Assembly (NCBI GenBank): GCA_015179045.1 | Contig: WHUZ01000280.1 | Location: forward strand, 1 to 15,309 | Reading direction: 5' to 3' | Length of the DNA: 15,309 bases | DNA from: Kalaharituber pfeilii | Lineage: Eukaryota; Ascomycota; Pezizomycetes; Pezizales; Pezizaceae | Part shown: positions 1-7,700 of the stretch, one piece after another | How the letters are laid out: the number at the start of each line of letters is the position of its first letter | Position numbering within the stretch: the first letter of the stretch is position 1 | Position numbers and translations under genes: made by a program | The notes under the pieces: model-generated | What the model saw: the letters and a program-made list of their open reading frames with translations, nothing else | What the model was told of the DNA's origin: nothing | The model's database searches: none

Positions 1-53
1 AAACTGCTTAATCTCATGATTTTATAAAACTATATTAATTACTTATAAGTACC
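1..53 (+). pseudogene. Element B: Ty3/gypsy integrase C-terminal linker, left fragment (partial, broken)
   Basis: This short stretch is the left half of an integrase frame that resumes at 5438. When the intervening element 54-5432 and one copy of GTACC are removed, frame 1 of this stretch runs straight into KKYLYSEIE (from about 5443), then V-N-S-N-L-Y and KYNVKNKIQL. That order matches the conserved linker of fungal gypsy integrases: a helical stretch, a Glu/Gln-rich part, then Y-x-V-G-D-K-V. Stops in the joined frame sit where glutamine is expected. The rest of element B (LTR, gag, protease, reverse transcriptase, integrase core) must lie left of the window. By itself the fragment is too short to identify; the assignment rests on the join. 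Confidence 0.5.
49..53. repeat. Target-site duplication GTACC, left copy
   Basis: GTACC directly abuts the outer end of the left LTR (54). The same five bases directly follow the outer end of the right LTR at 5433-5437. Five bases is the usual duplication length for Ty3/gypsy elements. The match fixes both outer ends of element A. Confidence 0.85.
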
Positions 54-709
54 TGTTAGCATAGGCATCACTGGGCTTGTGAGAGTGACTGTTGAGGTGA
101 CTCTGAGTTCACAAAGCCAGTGAAGTGGACAACAAAAGGTTATGTGAGAGTATTAAGTGAGAGTTCAATTTAGAATACTGCTTGTGTCTTGATTTCCTTC
201 TAGTTAACTGTTTAGCTTATTTATATAGACTTCCAGCTATTATACATGATTAGTCAATTAACAGTAACATGATAATAAATATGCTAAGGTATACAAGCAC
301 AGAAACGTAATAGAAAACACATATCAGGAAGGTCCATAATAGCAGAAAAGGCATAAACGTAATAGAAGCATGCATTAGGAAGATCTAAAGTAGCTAGAAA
401 GGTATGAACGTAATGGAAGCATGCATTAGAAAGGTCTGTAGTATTCGGAAAGGCGTGGATGTAATAGAGGCATGTGTTAGGAAGGTCTGCAGTAGCCAGA
501 ATGGCACGAATATAATAGAAACATGTATTAGGAAGGTCTGTGATGCATGTATACATATTGGTAAACCATGTACAACTTCAACACACACTTCAGTAATCAA
601 CTACCATTTACCAGTAGACATTGCCTAGTGGTGATCAGTTATATCTTTAGCATATGTCTCTAGCAGTGCTTTCAGAACTGACTTTATAAGTCTTACCTTA
701 GCCATAATA
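54..709 (-). repeat. 3' LTR of element A (656 bp)
   Basis: This copy aligns with 4778-5432 over its whole length, with mostly transition differences and few indels. Shared landmarks include GAGAGTGACT near the left end, a five-unit 51-bp repeat block, and CTACCATTTACCAGTAGACA shortly before the right end. Homology stops exactly at 709, after ATAATA. On the transcribed (minus) strand the LTR starts TATTATGG and ends CTAACA. Confidence 0.9.
303..550. repeat. 51-bp tandem repeat, five copies, inside the 3' LTR
   Basis: Units begin at about 303, 355, 406, 457 and 508 with cores such as AACGTAATAGAAGCATGCAT followed by TAGGAAGGTCTG. The period is 51 (once 52) bases. Because 51 is divisible by three, the block is open in several frames on both strands and gives false reading frames between 284 and 628. 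The right LTR carries the same number of units. Confidence 0.9.
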
Positions 710-724
710 TCATACCCCGTTTTA
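710..724 (-). other. Polypurine tract candidate of element A
   Basis: Read on the minus strand, the bases just upstream of the 3' LTR are AAAACGGGGTATGA. This is a mostly purine run with a G4 core at the place where plus-strand DNA synthesis of a minus-oriented element would be primed. It is interrupted by pyrimidines, so the call rests largely on position. Confidence 0.55.
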
Positions 725-1042
725 AAGCTTTTTTGTCCTAAAAAGCTTTTAAAAATTCGAAAATCTATTTGGTAGAGTCAGTATATGCTTTTGTATGGCT
801 AAGAGTATCGGCATACTCTATACGCAGAGTACTGGTGATTCATTGTAGGTACAATGGCCGATAGTAAGACTAGTATATTCTGCACTTAAATTCAGTGTTA
901 GCCATTAAACCATTTCTTGGATAAAACCCTGTGGGAAACTCTTGAGAGTGTAGAAGGTATAATACCTATGTAAGGTTGTAGCTTTACTAGCTAGACCTCA
1001 GTAGTACCAAATAATATATCATGATGCCTGTAAAGTAAGGTC

Positions 1043-1410
1043 TTTACGCTTTCATGGGTAACTTGCATAGAATTCCATAACAGATTCTAGTATATAATGT
1101 AGGTTACTAATTGGCTCCTATATACCATCTTCATTGTACCTCTGCCAACGAATTCGATATTCGACTTAGCCCTGAATTTTGCTGCTGTCAACAGTATGAT
1201 CAATATCATAGCAGAGGTTTTGTTCATTACTATCAAGGTCTGTATTGTTATCTTGAGTTTGGAAGGGCTTGAGGAGGCTGATGTGTATAATTCTGTATAG
1301 TCGTATACTTTGAGGCAGTTCGAGTTCAGTTGTTATACGACTTAGCCAGTTCTCTGCTACTGGCGAGACGAAGCACAGTTATTTGAGATGTATATTATTT
1401 TCAGAGTTGA
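1043..1410 (-). pseudogene. Element A pol: integrase C-terminal domain and chromodomain (broken)
   Basis: On the minus strand, ELELPQSIRLYRIIHISLL (ending near 1262) matches the conserved end of gypsy integrases, where the family pattern is L-E-L-P-x-S-M-R-I-H-x-x-F-H-V-S-L-L. Upstream is a basic linker, N-I-H-L-K. A Gln/Asp-rich spacer follows, then the chromodomain at about 1210-1043: YDIDHTVDSSKIQG, then VEYRIRWQRYNEDG, a stop where the family has Trp, and EPISNLHY. The aromatic-cage region and the W-E-P box are recognisable, with the tryptophan codon now TAG. Chromodomains of this class guide integration to modified histones. This is the 3' end of pol, about 300 bp before the 3' LTR. Stops are in-frame, so it is non-functional. 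Confidence 0.85.
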
Positions 1411-1466
1411 ATCTATATAGGCTTTGAAAGTGTGTATAGTCATAGATTGACATTTTCGAGGTACTA

Positions 1467-1622
1467 TGTACATGTATATGGTTGGTGCCACATGTGTATG
1501 TATATGGTCGGTGCTATATATCTATATATAGTTCATGCCGTGTACCTATATATGAGTAGTACCATCTGTCTGTATATCATCAGTACCATATACCGTCAGA
1601 GCTATGAGTCTATACGTAGTCG
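1467..1622. repeat. About 26-bp tandem repeat where the integrase core should be
   Basis: Units start at 1467, 1493, 1519 and 1545 at exact 26-bp spacing, then continue as degenerate 22-24-bp units. They share a pattern like TGT-TATATGGT-GGTGCC. The block lies in element A between RNase H and the integrase C-terminus. No D-D-E integrase core motif is found here. The long plus-strand frame over this block is a by-product of the repeat. Confidence 0.65.
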
Positions 1623-1949
1623 GTATCACATACCTTTCACTTATATAGGCTGGCCAGGCCTATAAGCTGTTTTCTGGCTAGTGAATTATTGCAATGAGGC
1701 ATCAAACCGAATAATAGATCTGACTCTAGTTTGGCATTAGTATTAGCTTTAGCAGAGATATCAGTTAGCTTTTCGCCTTTTGATGATGTACATTTGTATA
1801 GCTTCTCTCTATCTATTCTAGTAGGGGTTCCTTAATATCACTTCTTGGGTATAATGCACCCCCCAATGGCTTGTGATCTCTGGATCTTCCTCAATGGGGT
1901 AGCCGTTAATGAGTAATTGCCTATCTTTTAAGAGCTGGATTTCCAGACC

Positions 1950-2990
1950 TGCCGGTTTATTACCAGATTAATATAATATAGCGTTAGCCTTCTTATTATC
2001 ACTTTATAATAGGTAATAGTACAGTCTGGTTCACACATCTTTATATGCTAGTTTGCTTACTGGAAGTTGAGCTTCTACTTAGTAGTAATATATTTGGGAC
2101 CATAGTAATCGGTATAAATATCGATGTATATACTCTGTAGGTAAGTGTACTATTTCTTGAAGTATTCGATGATCATCAATAGCTTGGATAGAGTAATTTC
2201 GTTTGTCTATATTGAGGGCTCGTAAGTAGATATTGACTTGGTATAGTATCATCCTTCCATTTTCCTCATGATGTTGGAGAGAGTGCTGCTAAGAACTTAG
2301 CAAGATGCACTAATTTCCATAATCATCTTCAGAGTTCTATTCTATGATCACCTATAGGGTTTTATCCTATGATTGCCTTCAGAGTTTTATCCTATGAGTA
2401 GAGTACTAGGGTAAATAGGAATGCTTGCTTGAGTTCATCGAATGACTGCTATTGTGTATTACTGTATAAAAATGGTATGTTGTTCATGAGGAAGGTAAGC
2501 AGTTTTCACTTTGGCACTATAGTTCTTAATGAAACAGTATAGTAGTTGGCCAGTTAGTAATGGTGTTAAGCTTGTGGCTATTAATAGTATAGCCAAGCAA
2601 GACTGTTTCTTGCATGGCTAGTCCATGGTCAAGTGGTAGTTATAGGACCTATTCTATAGTCATACTACCCTATCAATATTCTTCTGATTTCTATCTATCA
2701 TCTTCTGACAACTCTAAAAGGCATATTGGTATTTTCGAACAGGTTTTTATCACCTGACTGATTTCAAATGAGGCGTTCTTATATGACTCTACAGGTCTGG
2801 CATGAGTGGAAGGGGTTGCTAGTTTGGTACTGTAGTCTTATTAAGTCCTTCTTTAGTCCATACGTGAATGTAATGAGCCATCCTTTTTCTGTATAGATAG
2901 TATTGGTGCCAGCTGTGAGTCTTGAATACCTAATCTTACCAGTGGATGGATGTTCTTCTCTATACATCTGTAGGGCTTTATCTTTTAGGG
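1950..2990 (-). pseudogene. Element A pol: reverse transcriptase and RNase H (broken, internally deleted)
   Basis: Read on the minus strand, from the right: ALQMYREEHPSTGKIR then YSRLTAG (about 2976-2900) matches the fingers start of gypsy RT. KDGS (near 2880) is followed by GLNKTTVPN, a stop, and PLPLMPDL (2848-2792), the conserved basic/PLPL block. After a damaged stretch, LGYTINSHKLNTITNWP (2597-2541) matches the F-L-G-Y ... W-P-T thumb motif. N-Y-x-x-x-x-L and QSFDELKQAF (about 2450) mark the connection, IDKRNYSIQAIDDH (2213-2169) the RNase H aspartate helix, and YTDYYGPKYITTK (2116-2078) the Y-T-D-H-K motif. The palm Y-x-D-D box is not found; about 300 bp seem to be missing near 2620-2780. 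Several frameshifts and Trp/Gln-to-stop changes make it dead. RNase H normally leads into integrase, which is mostly absent here. Confidence 0.85.
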
Positions 2991-3439
2991 TAGTCTTATA
3001 TTATTAAGCTATTGGGTACTTCAGTACTAGGGTCATTGAGTGGGATCTCGTAATTCCCAGATCAGTGAAAGTGTCTAGCTGATTTATTCTGAATGCTAGA
3101 AAGCACAAATGCAGTATTTAAAACCTTAACTTCTTTTAAGGAGCTCCTATTATCCTTATGTATGTTTATGAGTCCTTTCAATAGTACTTTGGGTATTACC
3201 TTATTTTTTCTGAATTGCTATAGGCTAACTTCCTTATTTATATTAAGCTCAGTGATTGGATAGCAGATCCCTTGGTAGTAGTTATTCTACTAGTTGATAT
3301 TTGTGCTTATTAGTGGAGGCCTTAAAGGAGTAGGTGACAATAGACGCAGCTTTTTTCAGCTGTTTCACCTTGGACAGAGGTAAGCAAGACCTTAAGCGGG
3401 ACTGGCAGTACTTCGAGCAGTAGCCGAAGGGTTTCCGGG

Positions 3440-3466
3440 TGGCTGTGTGAGTATCTCTGACAGCGG
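3440..3466 (-). other. Possible zinc-knuckle remnant in element A
   Basis: The minus strand reads F-R-C-Q-R-Y-S-H-S-H, resembling C-F-x-C-Q-x-x-G-H of nucleic-acid-binding knuckles. The expected first cysteine is not in the same frame and the glycine is serine. A further CVYC lies about 90 bases downstream. The surrounding 3340-3480 is richer in G+C than the rest of the element. Confidence 0.3.
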
Positions 3467-3784
3467 AAAGCTTACACATAGGGTGTGCGGGGTTAGTTGT
3501 ATGAATGTGAGAAGGTGAGTGTCCTATGATATACCTGCAAGTAGGAAGAATTGCTTTAGGATTATATGCTGACTTAGTGGTTCTTCAATTCTGTATGGGT
3601 CTGTAACCTAATGGGGTTAGCTATCTTTTGATATTATCAGTGGGATAGGAGTAGATATCCTTCACTTAGCGAGTATTCTGGATCTTTTGAGCTTTTTCGG
3701 CTTTCCAGAGAATGACTTTAGCTACCTCACCTTGGGTGGAGGTGAGTGGGACCTTGAGTAGGAATAGCAGTAGTGGTGGTGGGC

Positions 3785-3892
3785 CTCTGAGTAGCAGCAG
3801 GATTCTGAGCAGCGATGGGTCTCTGAGTAGTAGTAGAACTCTGAGTGGCAGTACGAGTCTGAGTAGTAGTAGGTCCCTGAGTAGTAGCAGAA
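3785..3892. repeat. 18-bp tandem repeat, six units (Gag hexapeptide block 2)
   Basis: Six 18-bp units of the form CTCTGAGTAGTAGTAGRA follow each other without a break. On the coding (minus) strand each unit encodes a hexapeptide close to P-T-T-T-Q-R/G. On the plus strand the same bases read L-S-S-S-R-T, which gives a false serine-rich frame at 3712-3912. Confidence 0.85.
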
Positions 3893-4153
3893 ATTCTACC
3901 CCTCAATTCTAAGTATGTTATAGATTACAACCGACTATCTTGCAAACCGTTGTACCAAAAGGTAGAACTACTAGTGACCCCTGGTAGTACAGTCAGAATA
4001 TATAGGAGTATCTATATATACAGACTCTTAGTACTGGTTCAGGCTAGGTCTTCAGGCATAGCAAGAGTGGACCAGTCAAATAACCTTATAACTTACTGCA
4101 TTTTAGCTCTGCTCTGGGTATGCTTGCATACCACCATATTATACTATTATAAC

Positions 4154-4279
4154 ATTCAGAGCAGTAGCAGGATTCTGAACAGTAGTAGGTTTCTGCATAG
4201 TAGTAGGACTCCGAATGGTGGCAGGATTCTGAATAGCAGTAGGACTCTGAATAGTAGTGGAACTCTGAACAGCTATATG
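4154..4279. repeat. 18-bp tandem repeat, seven units (Gag hexapeptide block 1)
   Basis: Seven 18-bp units such as ATTCTGAACAGTAGTAGG. The minus strand reads P-T-T-V-Q-N, P-A-T-I-R-S and similar hexapeptides. The motif is the same as at 3785-3892 but lies about 260 bp away, so one array was probably split or duplicated. Confidence 0.85.
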
Positions 4280-4457
4280 AGGGTTTTCGACCACTATTAT
4301 TTGGTAGTGATAGTTGGCTCTGCTCCTGCTATAGGATAGTAGTCATTTGCTAGGTTATGGTGTTCAGATGAGTTGGGTCCCCAATTCCCATAATATTGTA
4401 GTTTTCAAGTTCTTAATTCCACTATTTTTAGTGTAGGCTTCTGCCTTAAAGCAATCC

Positions 4458-4629
4458 GATGGAGTTGGTTGTCTGATAATTTGAGCTAGTCATCTGATAT
4501 CAATCTGATGGGGCTGGTCATCTGGCAATTCAAGTTAGTTATCTAGTGATTTAATCTCATGGGGCTAGTCATCTGACAATTTAAGCTAGTTATTTGGTGA
4601 TTCAATTTAATAGAGCTGGTCATCTAACA
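4458..4629. repeat. 51-bp tandem repeat, about 3.4 units (Gag N-terminal repeat)
   Basis: Units begin at 4458, 4507, 4558 and 4609 and share GGGGCTGGTCATCTG followed by AATTNAAGYTAGTTAT. On the minus strand one frame gives 17-residue units around L-x-L-x-D-D-Q-P-H-x-I, with stops at several Gln positions; another frame is open with one stop. The sequence is unrelated to the 51-bp repeat in the LTRs although the period is the same. Confidence 0.8.
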
Positions 4630-4777
4630 TCGCGACATCTCTTCCGAGGCATCTCTAGACTCCTAGAGGGCATGCCAGGAGCGGTTGGAGTACTGAAACA
4701 GGTGGAGGAGGGATTGGTGGGACTCCATTGGCAATAGGTATGAAAAAAGAAAAAAAATAAAGATATGAGCAGTGTAA

Positions 4778-5432
4778 TATTAGTGTAGGCATTGCTGGAC
4801 TCATGAGAGTGACTTTTGAGGTAACTCTGAGTTTACAAAGGCAGTGAAGTAGATAACAAAACGTTACGCAAGAGTGTTAAGTGAGAGTTCAACTTAGAAT
4901 ACTGCTTATATTTTGATTTCCTTCTAGCTAACTATTCAGCTTATTTATAGAGACTTCTGGCCATTATATATGAGTAGTCAATAGAGAGTAACATAACTAT
5001 AAATATGCTAAAGCATACAGGCACAGAAACATAATAGAAAACACGCATTAGGAAGGTTCATAATAGCAGAAAAGGCATGAACGTAATAGAAGCATGCATT
5101 AGGAAAGTCTGAGGTAGCCAGAAAGATGTGAATGTAATGAAGATATACGTTAGGAAGATCTATGGGCACAGAAAGGTGTGAACGTAATAGAGGTATGCAT
5201 TAGGAGAGTCTGTGGTAGCCAGAACAGCATAAACATAATAGAAACATGCATCAGAAAGGTCTATGATGCATATGCATATATTAGTAGACTATGTGCAACT
5301 TCAACATACACTTTAGTAGGTAACTACCATTTACCAGTAGACATTGCCTAGTAGTGATCAGTCATATCTTTAGTATATGTCTCTGGCAGTACTTCCAGAA
5401 CCGACTCCGTAAGTCTTACCTTAGTTATAATA
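4778..5432 (-). repeat. 5' LTR of element A (655 bp)
   Basis: Partner of 54-709. Homology begins at TATTAG (4778), opposite TGTTAG at 54, and ends at ATAATA (5432). The bases internal to it on the transcribed strand (TTACACTGCTCATATC) do not begin with TGG, so no standard tRNA primer-binding site is visible. Confidence 0.9.
5027..5272. repeat. 51-bp tandem repeat, five copies, inside the 5' LTR
   Basis: Same repeat family and copy number as at 303-550 in the other LTR, starting with AAACATAATAGAAAACACGC. Equal copy number in both LTRs means the array was present in the element when it inserted. Confidence 0.88.
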
Positions 5433-5437
5433 GTACC
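5433..5437. repeat. Target-site duplication GTACC, right copy
   Basis: Directly follows the right LTR and matches 49-53. Another GTACC occurs at 5443-5447, but it does not abut the LTR end. Confidence 0.85.
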
Positions 5438-6000
5438 TAAAAAGTACCTATATAGTGAGATTGAGTAGGTATAAGTAATATAAGTAGAAAATTCTAACTT
5501 GTATTAACTTTCTGTATCTAAGTATAATGTTAAAAACAAGATACAGCTCCTATAGCAAAATCTATATATAATCTTATCTTCTAGAAAGCTCGATCACAAG
5601 AGACTTAGAAAGTTTTAGATCTAAAAAAAATCTCTTTTCCTATCTATAGACTTAAGCTTTCTACCTCTATGAAGATATACCCAGTCTTCTATAATTTCCT
5701 ACTTTAATCCATTACTATAGACTCTCTTTTTATTTAAATATTTCCTTTATCACTTTCTATCATTATTAACAAAGAAAAAAAGTATAAGATCAAAGAAATC
5801 CTAGACTTCTAGAAATACTATAATAAACTTAAGTACTTTATTTATTAGCTTAGTTATAACTAGCCTACCTAGAAACCTGCTGAGCTATATACTAATATTC
5901 TACTACTAGTTTGGCATTTTTATAACTCTTACCTTTCAAAACTGATAGCTTGTACCCTACTAAAATAAGTAGAACTAGGCCTAACTTTATTTTTATCTCT
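5438..6000 (+). pseudogene. Element B pol: integrase C-terminus and chromodomain (broken)
   Basis: Plus-strand continuation of the integrase frame cut by element A. KYNVKNKIQLL (from 5520) matches Y-x-V-G-D-K-V-W-L; KLDHKRL (5586-5606) is the conserved S-K-K-L-D-H-K-R-L-G-P-F block. After one frameshift, KLSTSMKIYPVFYNFLL (5654-5704) matches L-P-x-S-M-K-I-H-P-V-F-H-V-S-L-L. The chromodomain follows at about 5780-5950: KYKIKEILDF, a stop at the next position, KYYNKLKYFIY, a stop where Trp is expected, then P-T-x-K-P-A-E-L and a final helix with HFYNSYLSK. Stops again sit at Trp or Gln positions. It is a different chromovirus from element A, on the opposite strand. The reading may run on past 6000 (VELGLTLFL, later ALSLEERLL), but that tail is not recognised. 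Confidence 0.82.
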
Positions 6001-6416
6001 AATAATAATAATGAGTAATAACCTAATCTTGAGAATTGCTAAAGCTCTTTCTCTAGAAGAGAGGCTACTATAACAATCCAATCTAGACTCCTTGCCTTAG
6101 ACCTTCCAGCTTCAGTTCTATACTAGTAACTAATATACTACTTGCCAGTACTCATATACATGTAGCTGACTTTAATATTCTTGCAATTTATTATACTTTG
6201 TTTAGTACTCTAATATATATTTCTATATCTATCAGTATACTTAAATAATATGGCCACTAGTATCCTAGTTATTATATCAGCAAGAAAATCTTTTATGTCC
6301 TAAGGTATTATATGCATCAGACATACCAATGCTATAAGACGTCAACCACTTTACATAGTAAGATACTCTTTATACATACAGGGTCTGGATACTACTCTGA
6401 ATCGGCTCACCTCTAC
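6000..6416 (+). other. Element B: region between chromodomain and polypurine tract, no recognisable gene
   Basis: AT-rich sequence with frequent stops in all frames. By position it is the end of pol or 3' untranslated sequence of element B. It includes a short ATAATAATAATG run near 6001. Confidence 0.35.
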
Positions 6417-6426
6417 AATGGGGGAG
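6417..6426 (+). other. Polypurine tract candidate of element B
   Basis: AATGGGGGAG, followed by TATTTACTATGG, sits downstream of the chromodomain on the same strand. A G-rich tract directly before an LTR start (TA here, TG before mutation) is the usual arrangement in gypsy elements. No second LTR is in the window to prove the boundary. Confidence 0.5.
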
Positions 6427-6990
6427 TATTTACTATGGTGTCTGGCAATTGGTACTTTTTACATTATACATTACGAATTTAAAGGTATATTAATAACTAC
6501 TACTTGTATAACCCTACATTGTCAACTCCAGCTTTAAAGTGCCTTCATTCTGAACTACAACTCAATTTTGTCTCCATTCTCAACTACAGCTTCAATCGGG
6601 TTATATTCTTAACTACATATTGAATTCGCCTATATTCTTAATGTTCTAACACAAACTGTATTATGTTACTAAAGGTAAAATTCCTTGTAGACACAGCATA
6701 TCAGATATCTGACCTTAGAAATATTAGATCTCTTTATTAATGTATGCTATCTTTTATAGCGTTATAGAGTATTCTATTAATATAAGTAATACAGAACTCC
6801 CAAAATATGAAATTCTGGAAATCCGATGTACGCAGTAAGCACAGGTTCATGCCTTATTTTCAGTCTGATATAGTGGTTACTAATGCAAACTTTTATAAAT
6901 ATAATAGATAATATTATCCTTGTAGTCACTTGGATAGATATTTCTATCTCTTATTCACAATATAGCATACTTTCAATACAATACATAGAG
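6427..6990 (+). repeat. Probable 3' LTR of element B (right end uncertain)
   Basis: Begins after the G-rich tract and contains a block of about 29-bp repeats plus TATA-like sequence (TTTATAAATATAATAG near 6890). The right end is a guess around CAATACAATACA (6979-6990). The partner LTR would lie left of this window, so length and duplication cannot be checked here. Confidence 0.4.
6516..6640. repeat. About 29-bp degenerate tandem repeat in the probable element B LTR
   Basis: Four to five units with spacing near 29: ACATTGTCAACTCCAGC, TTCATTCTGAACTACAAC, TCCATTCTCAACTACAGC, TATATTCTTAACTACATA, TATATTCTTAATG. They share the core ATTCTNAACTAC. Confidence 0.65.
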
Positions 6991-7281
6991 ACTAGAAGAT
7001 AATAAACAATTATGAAAGTAAGAAATAATAATAAAGGAAGAGAAAACAAGTAGAAAGTGATATAAAGCAGATATAGTATATGGTTTTACTATCAGTTTGT
7101 AGAAAATAAGATATTAAATAACTAGAGATAAGAAATAATTAGGAATAACAGAGAAAAGGATATATTAAAGAACATGCAGAGAAAAGGAAGTGATACAGAT
7201 AAAGAAATCAAAAAGATAAGAAAAGCTAGGAAAGCAAAGCCTAATACAATATGTTGGTACAGCACACTAGTCCTGATACTA
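6991..7281. other. AT-rich, purine-rich stretch without a recognisable gene
   Basis: The plus strand is very rich in A and G (runs like AGAGAAAAGGAAGTGATACA), which makes lysine-rich plus frames and a hydrophobic minus frame at 7122-7307. Neither resembles a known protein. Confidence 0.4.
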
Positions 7282-7668
7282 TGCATTCTGCTTAGTAGAT
7301 ATATCACTTTGGGTTAGAATTACTTGTTGTATAATAGTAGGCTAGTTTCTATAGAGGCAGTGATTGAATAGCCACTCTTTTAACTCCATCTTATACTGAT
7401 CTATATCATCTACTATACTATACACTATCATCTCCTAGTCTATAGGCCTTGTTTTTTGGAGAAGCCAATCCTTCACTTCTGTCTTTACCTTTATCACAAT
7501 GAGATTTTGAACCTGGTCTAAATGGTCCTCTTAGGCCTTGATAAGGCAGTTGTAAATAGCTTGCCATATGTTAGTAATTCTTGTTGTAATATGGAATTTG
7601 TACTTATAAAAGGCAGTTTTAAATTTAAACTCAATGCTATTTTAGTTGAAAGTTTCAAAACTCTATAC
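7282..7668 (-). pseudogene. Degenerate coding fragment of unknown function
   Basis: One minus-strand frame reads for about 125 codons with only three internal stops, all TAA or TAG. Its composition is protein-like: ITTRITNIWQAIYNCLIKA, a stop, then EDHLDQVQNLIVIKVKTEVK, DWLLQKTRPI, a stop, and YSIVDDIDQYKMELKEWLF. It is mostly helical in character with alternating charged and hydrophobic residues and several tryptophans. I do not recognise the family. A transposon protein remnant is likely from the setting, but this is inference. No start codon could be fixed; the frame degenerates near the inverted repeat at 7701. Confidence 0.35.
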
Positions 7669-7700
7669 CTTTAGATAATGCCACATCAGAAAGAAAGGAA

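Larger units (their letters stand above)
3330..4728 (-). pseudogene. Element A gag region (broken, repeat-rich)
   Basis: This stretch follows the 5' LTR on the transcribed strand. It contains no long clean frame, but is arranged like a Gag: a proline-rich start (an ATG at 4728-4726 opens MESHQSLLHLF), a 17-residue repeat block (4629-4458), two blocks of a six-residue Thr/Gln/Pro repeat (4279-4154 and 3892-3785), and near 3466-3440 a possible zinc-knuckle start, CQRYSH, with another Cys-x-x-Cys (CVYC) near 3355. The reading frame changes more than once. Gag packages RNA and forms the particle in this element class. The zinc-knuckle assignment is weak because a full C-x2-C-x4-H-x4-C cannot be read in one frame. 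No protease D-S/T-G motif was found between here and the reverse transcriptase. Confidence 0.5.
54..5432 (-). mobile_element. Element A: decayed, full-length Ty3/gypsy chromovirus (LTR retrotransposon)
   Basis: Two near-identical LTRs (54-709 and 4778-5432) bracket about 4.07 kb of internal sequence, with GTACC duplicated outside. All recognisable protein remnants read on the minus strand in the order gag-like repeats, reverse transcriptase, RNase H, integrase C-terminus, chromodomain. The 5' LTR is therefore the right one. The domain order RT-RNase H-IN plus a chromodomain defines a Ty3/gypsy chromovirus. The internal region is shorter than usual for the group: the reverse transcriptase palm (no Y-x-D-D box found), the protease and most of the integrase core cannot be found, so internal deletions are likely. 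Dense TAG/TGA/TAA stops at Trp and Gln positions show the copy is dead. LTR termini are TA...CA (left copy) and TA...TA (right copy) on the transcribed strand, consistent with TG...CA before decay. Confidence 0.9.

Noticed and set aside
297..550. CRISPR-like spaced repeats
   Set aside because: The units are head-to-tail 51-bp copies that diverge evenly along their length; there are no constant repeats with unique spacers, and the setting is a eukaryotic LTR.
284..628. Three overlapping reading frames of 68-90 codons on both strands
   Set aside because: They all lie in the 51-bp tandem array of the LTR; a period divisible by three with few stops opens several frames at once.
1432..1665. 77-codon plus-strand Tyr/Ile-rich frame
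   Set aside because: It is produced by the 26-bp AT-rich array and runs antisense to element A pol.
3712..4339. Serine-rich plus-strand frames (66 and 129 codons)
   Set aside because: They are antisense readings of the 18-bp hexapeptide arrays, whose coding sense is the minus strand of the retroelement.
4741..4765. A-rich tract AAAAAAGAAAAAAAATAAAG next to the right LTR as a plus-strand polypurine tract
   Set aside because: All pol remnants of element A read on the minus strand, so this tract is at the 5' end of the element; it is a U-rich leader in the RNA.
4762..4777. tRNA primer-binding site next to the 5' LTR
   Set aside because: The minus-strand sequence TTACACTGCTCATATC has no TGG start, and no tRNA 3' end could be matched with confidence.
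5443..5447. Second GTACC as an alternative target-site duplication
   Set aside because: It does not abut the LTR end; the copy at 5433-5437 does, and matches the left flank exactly.
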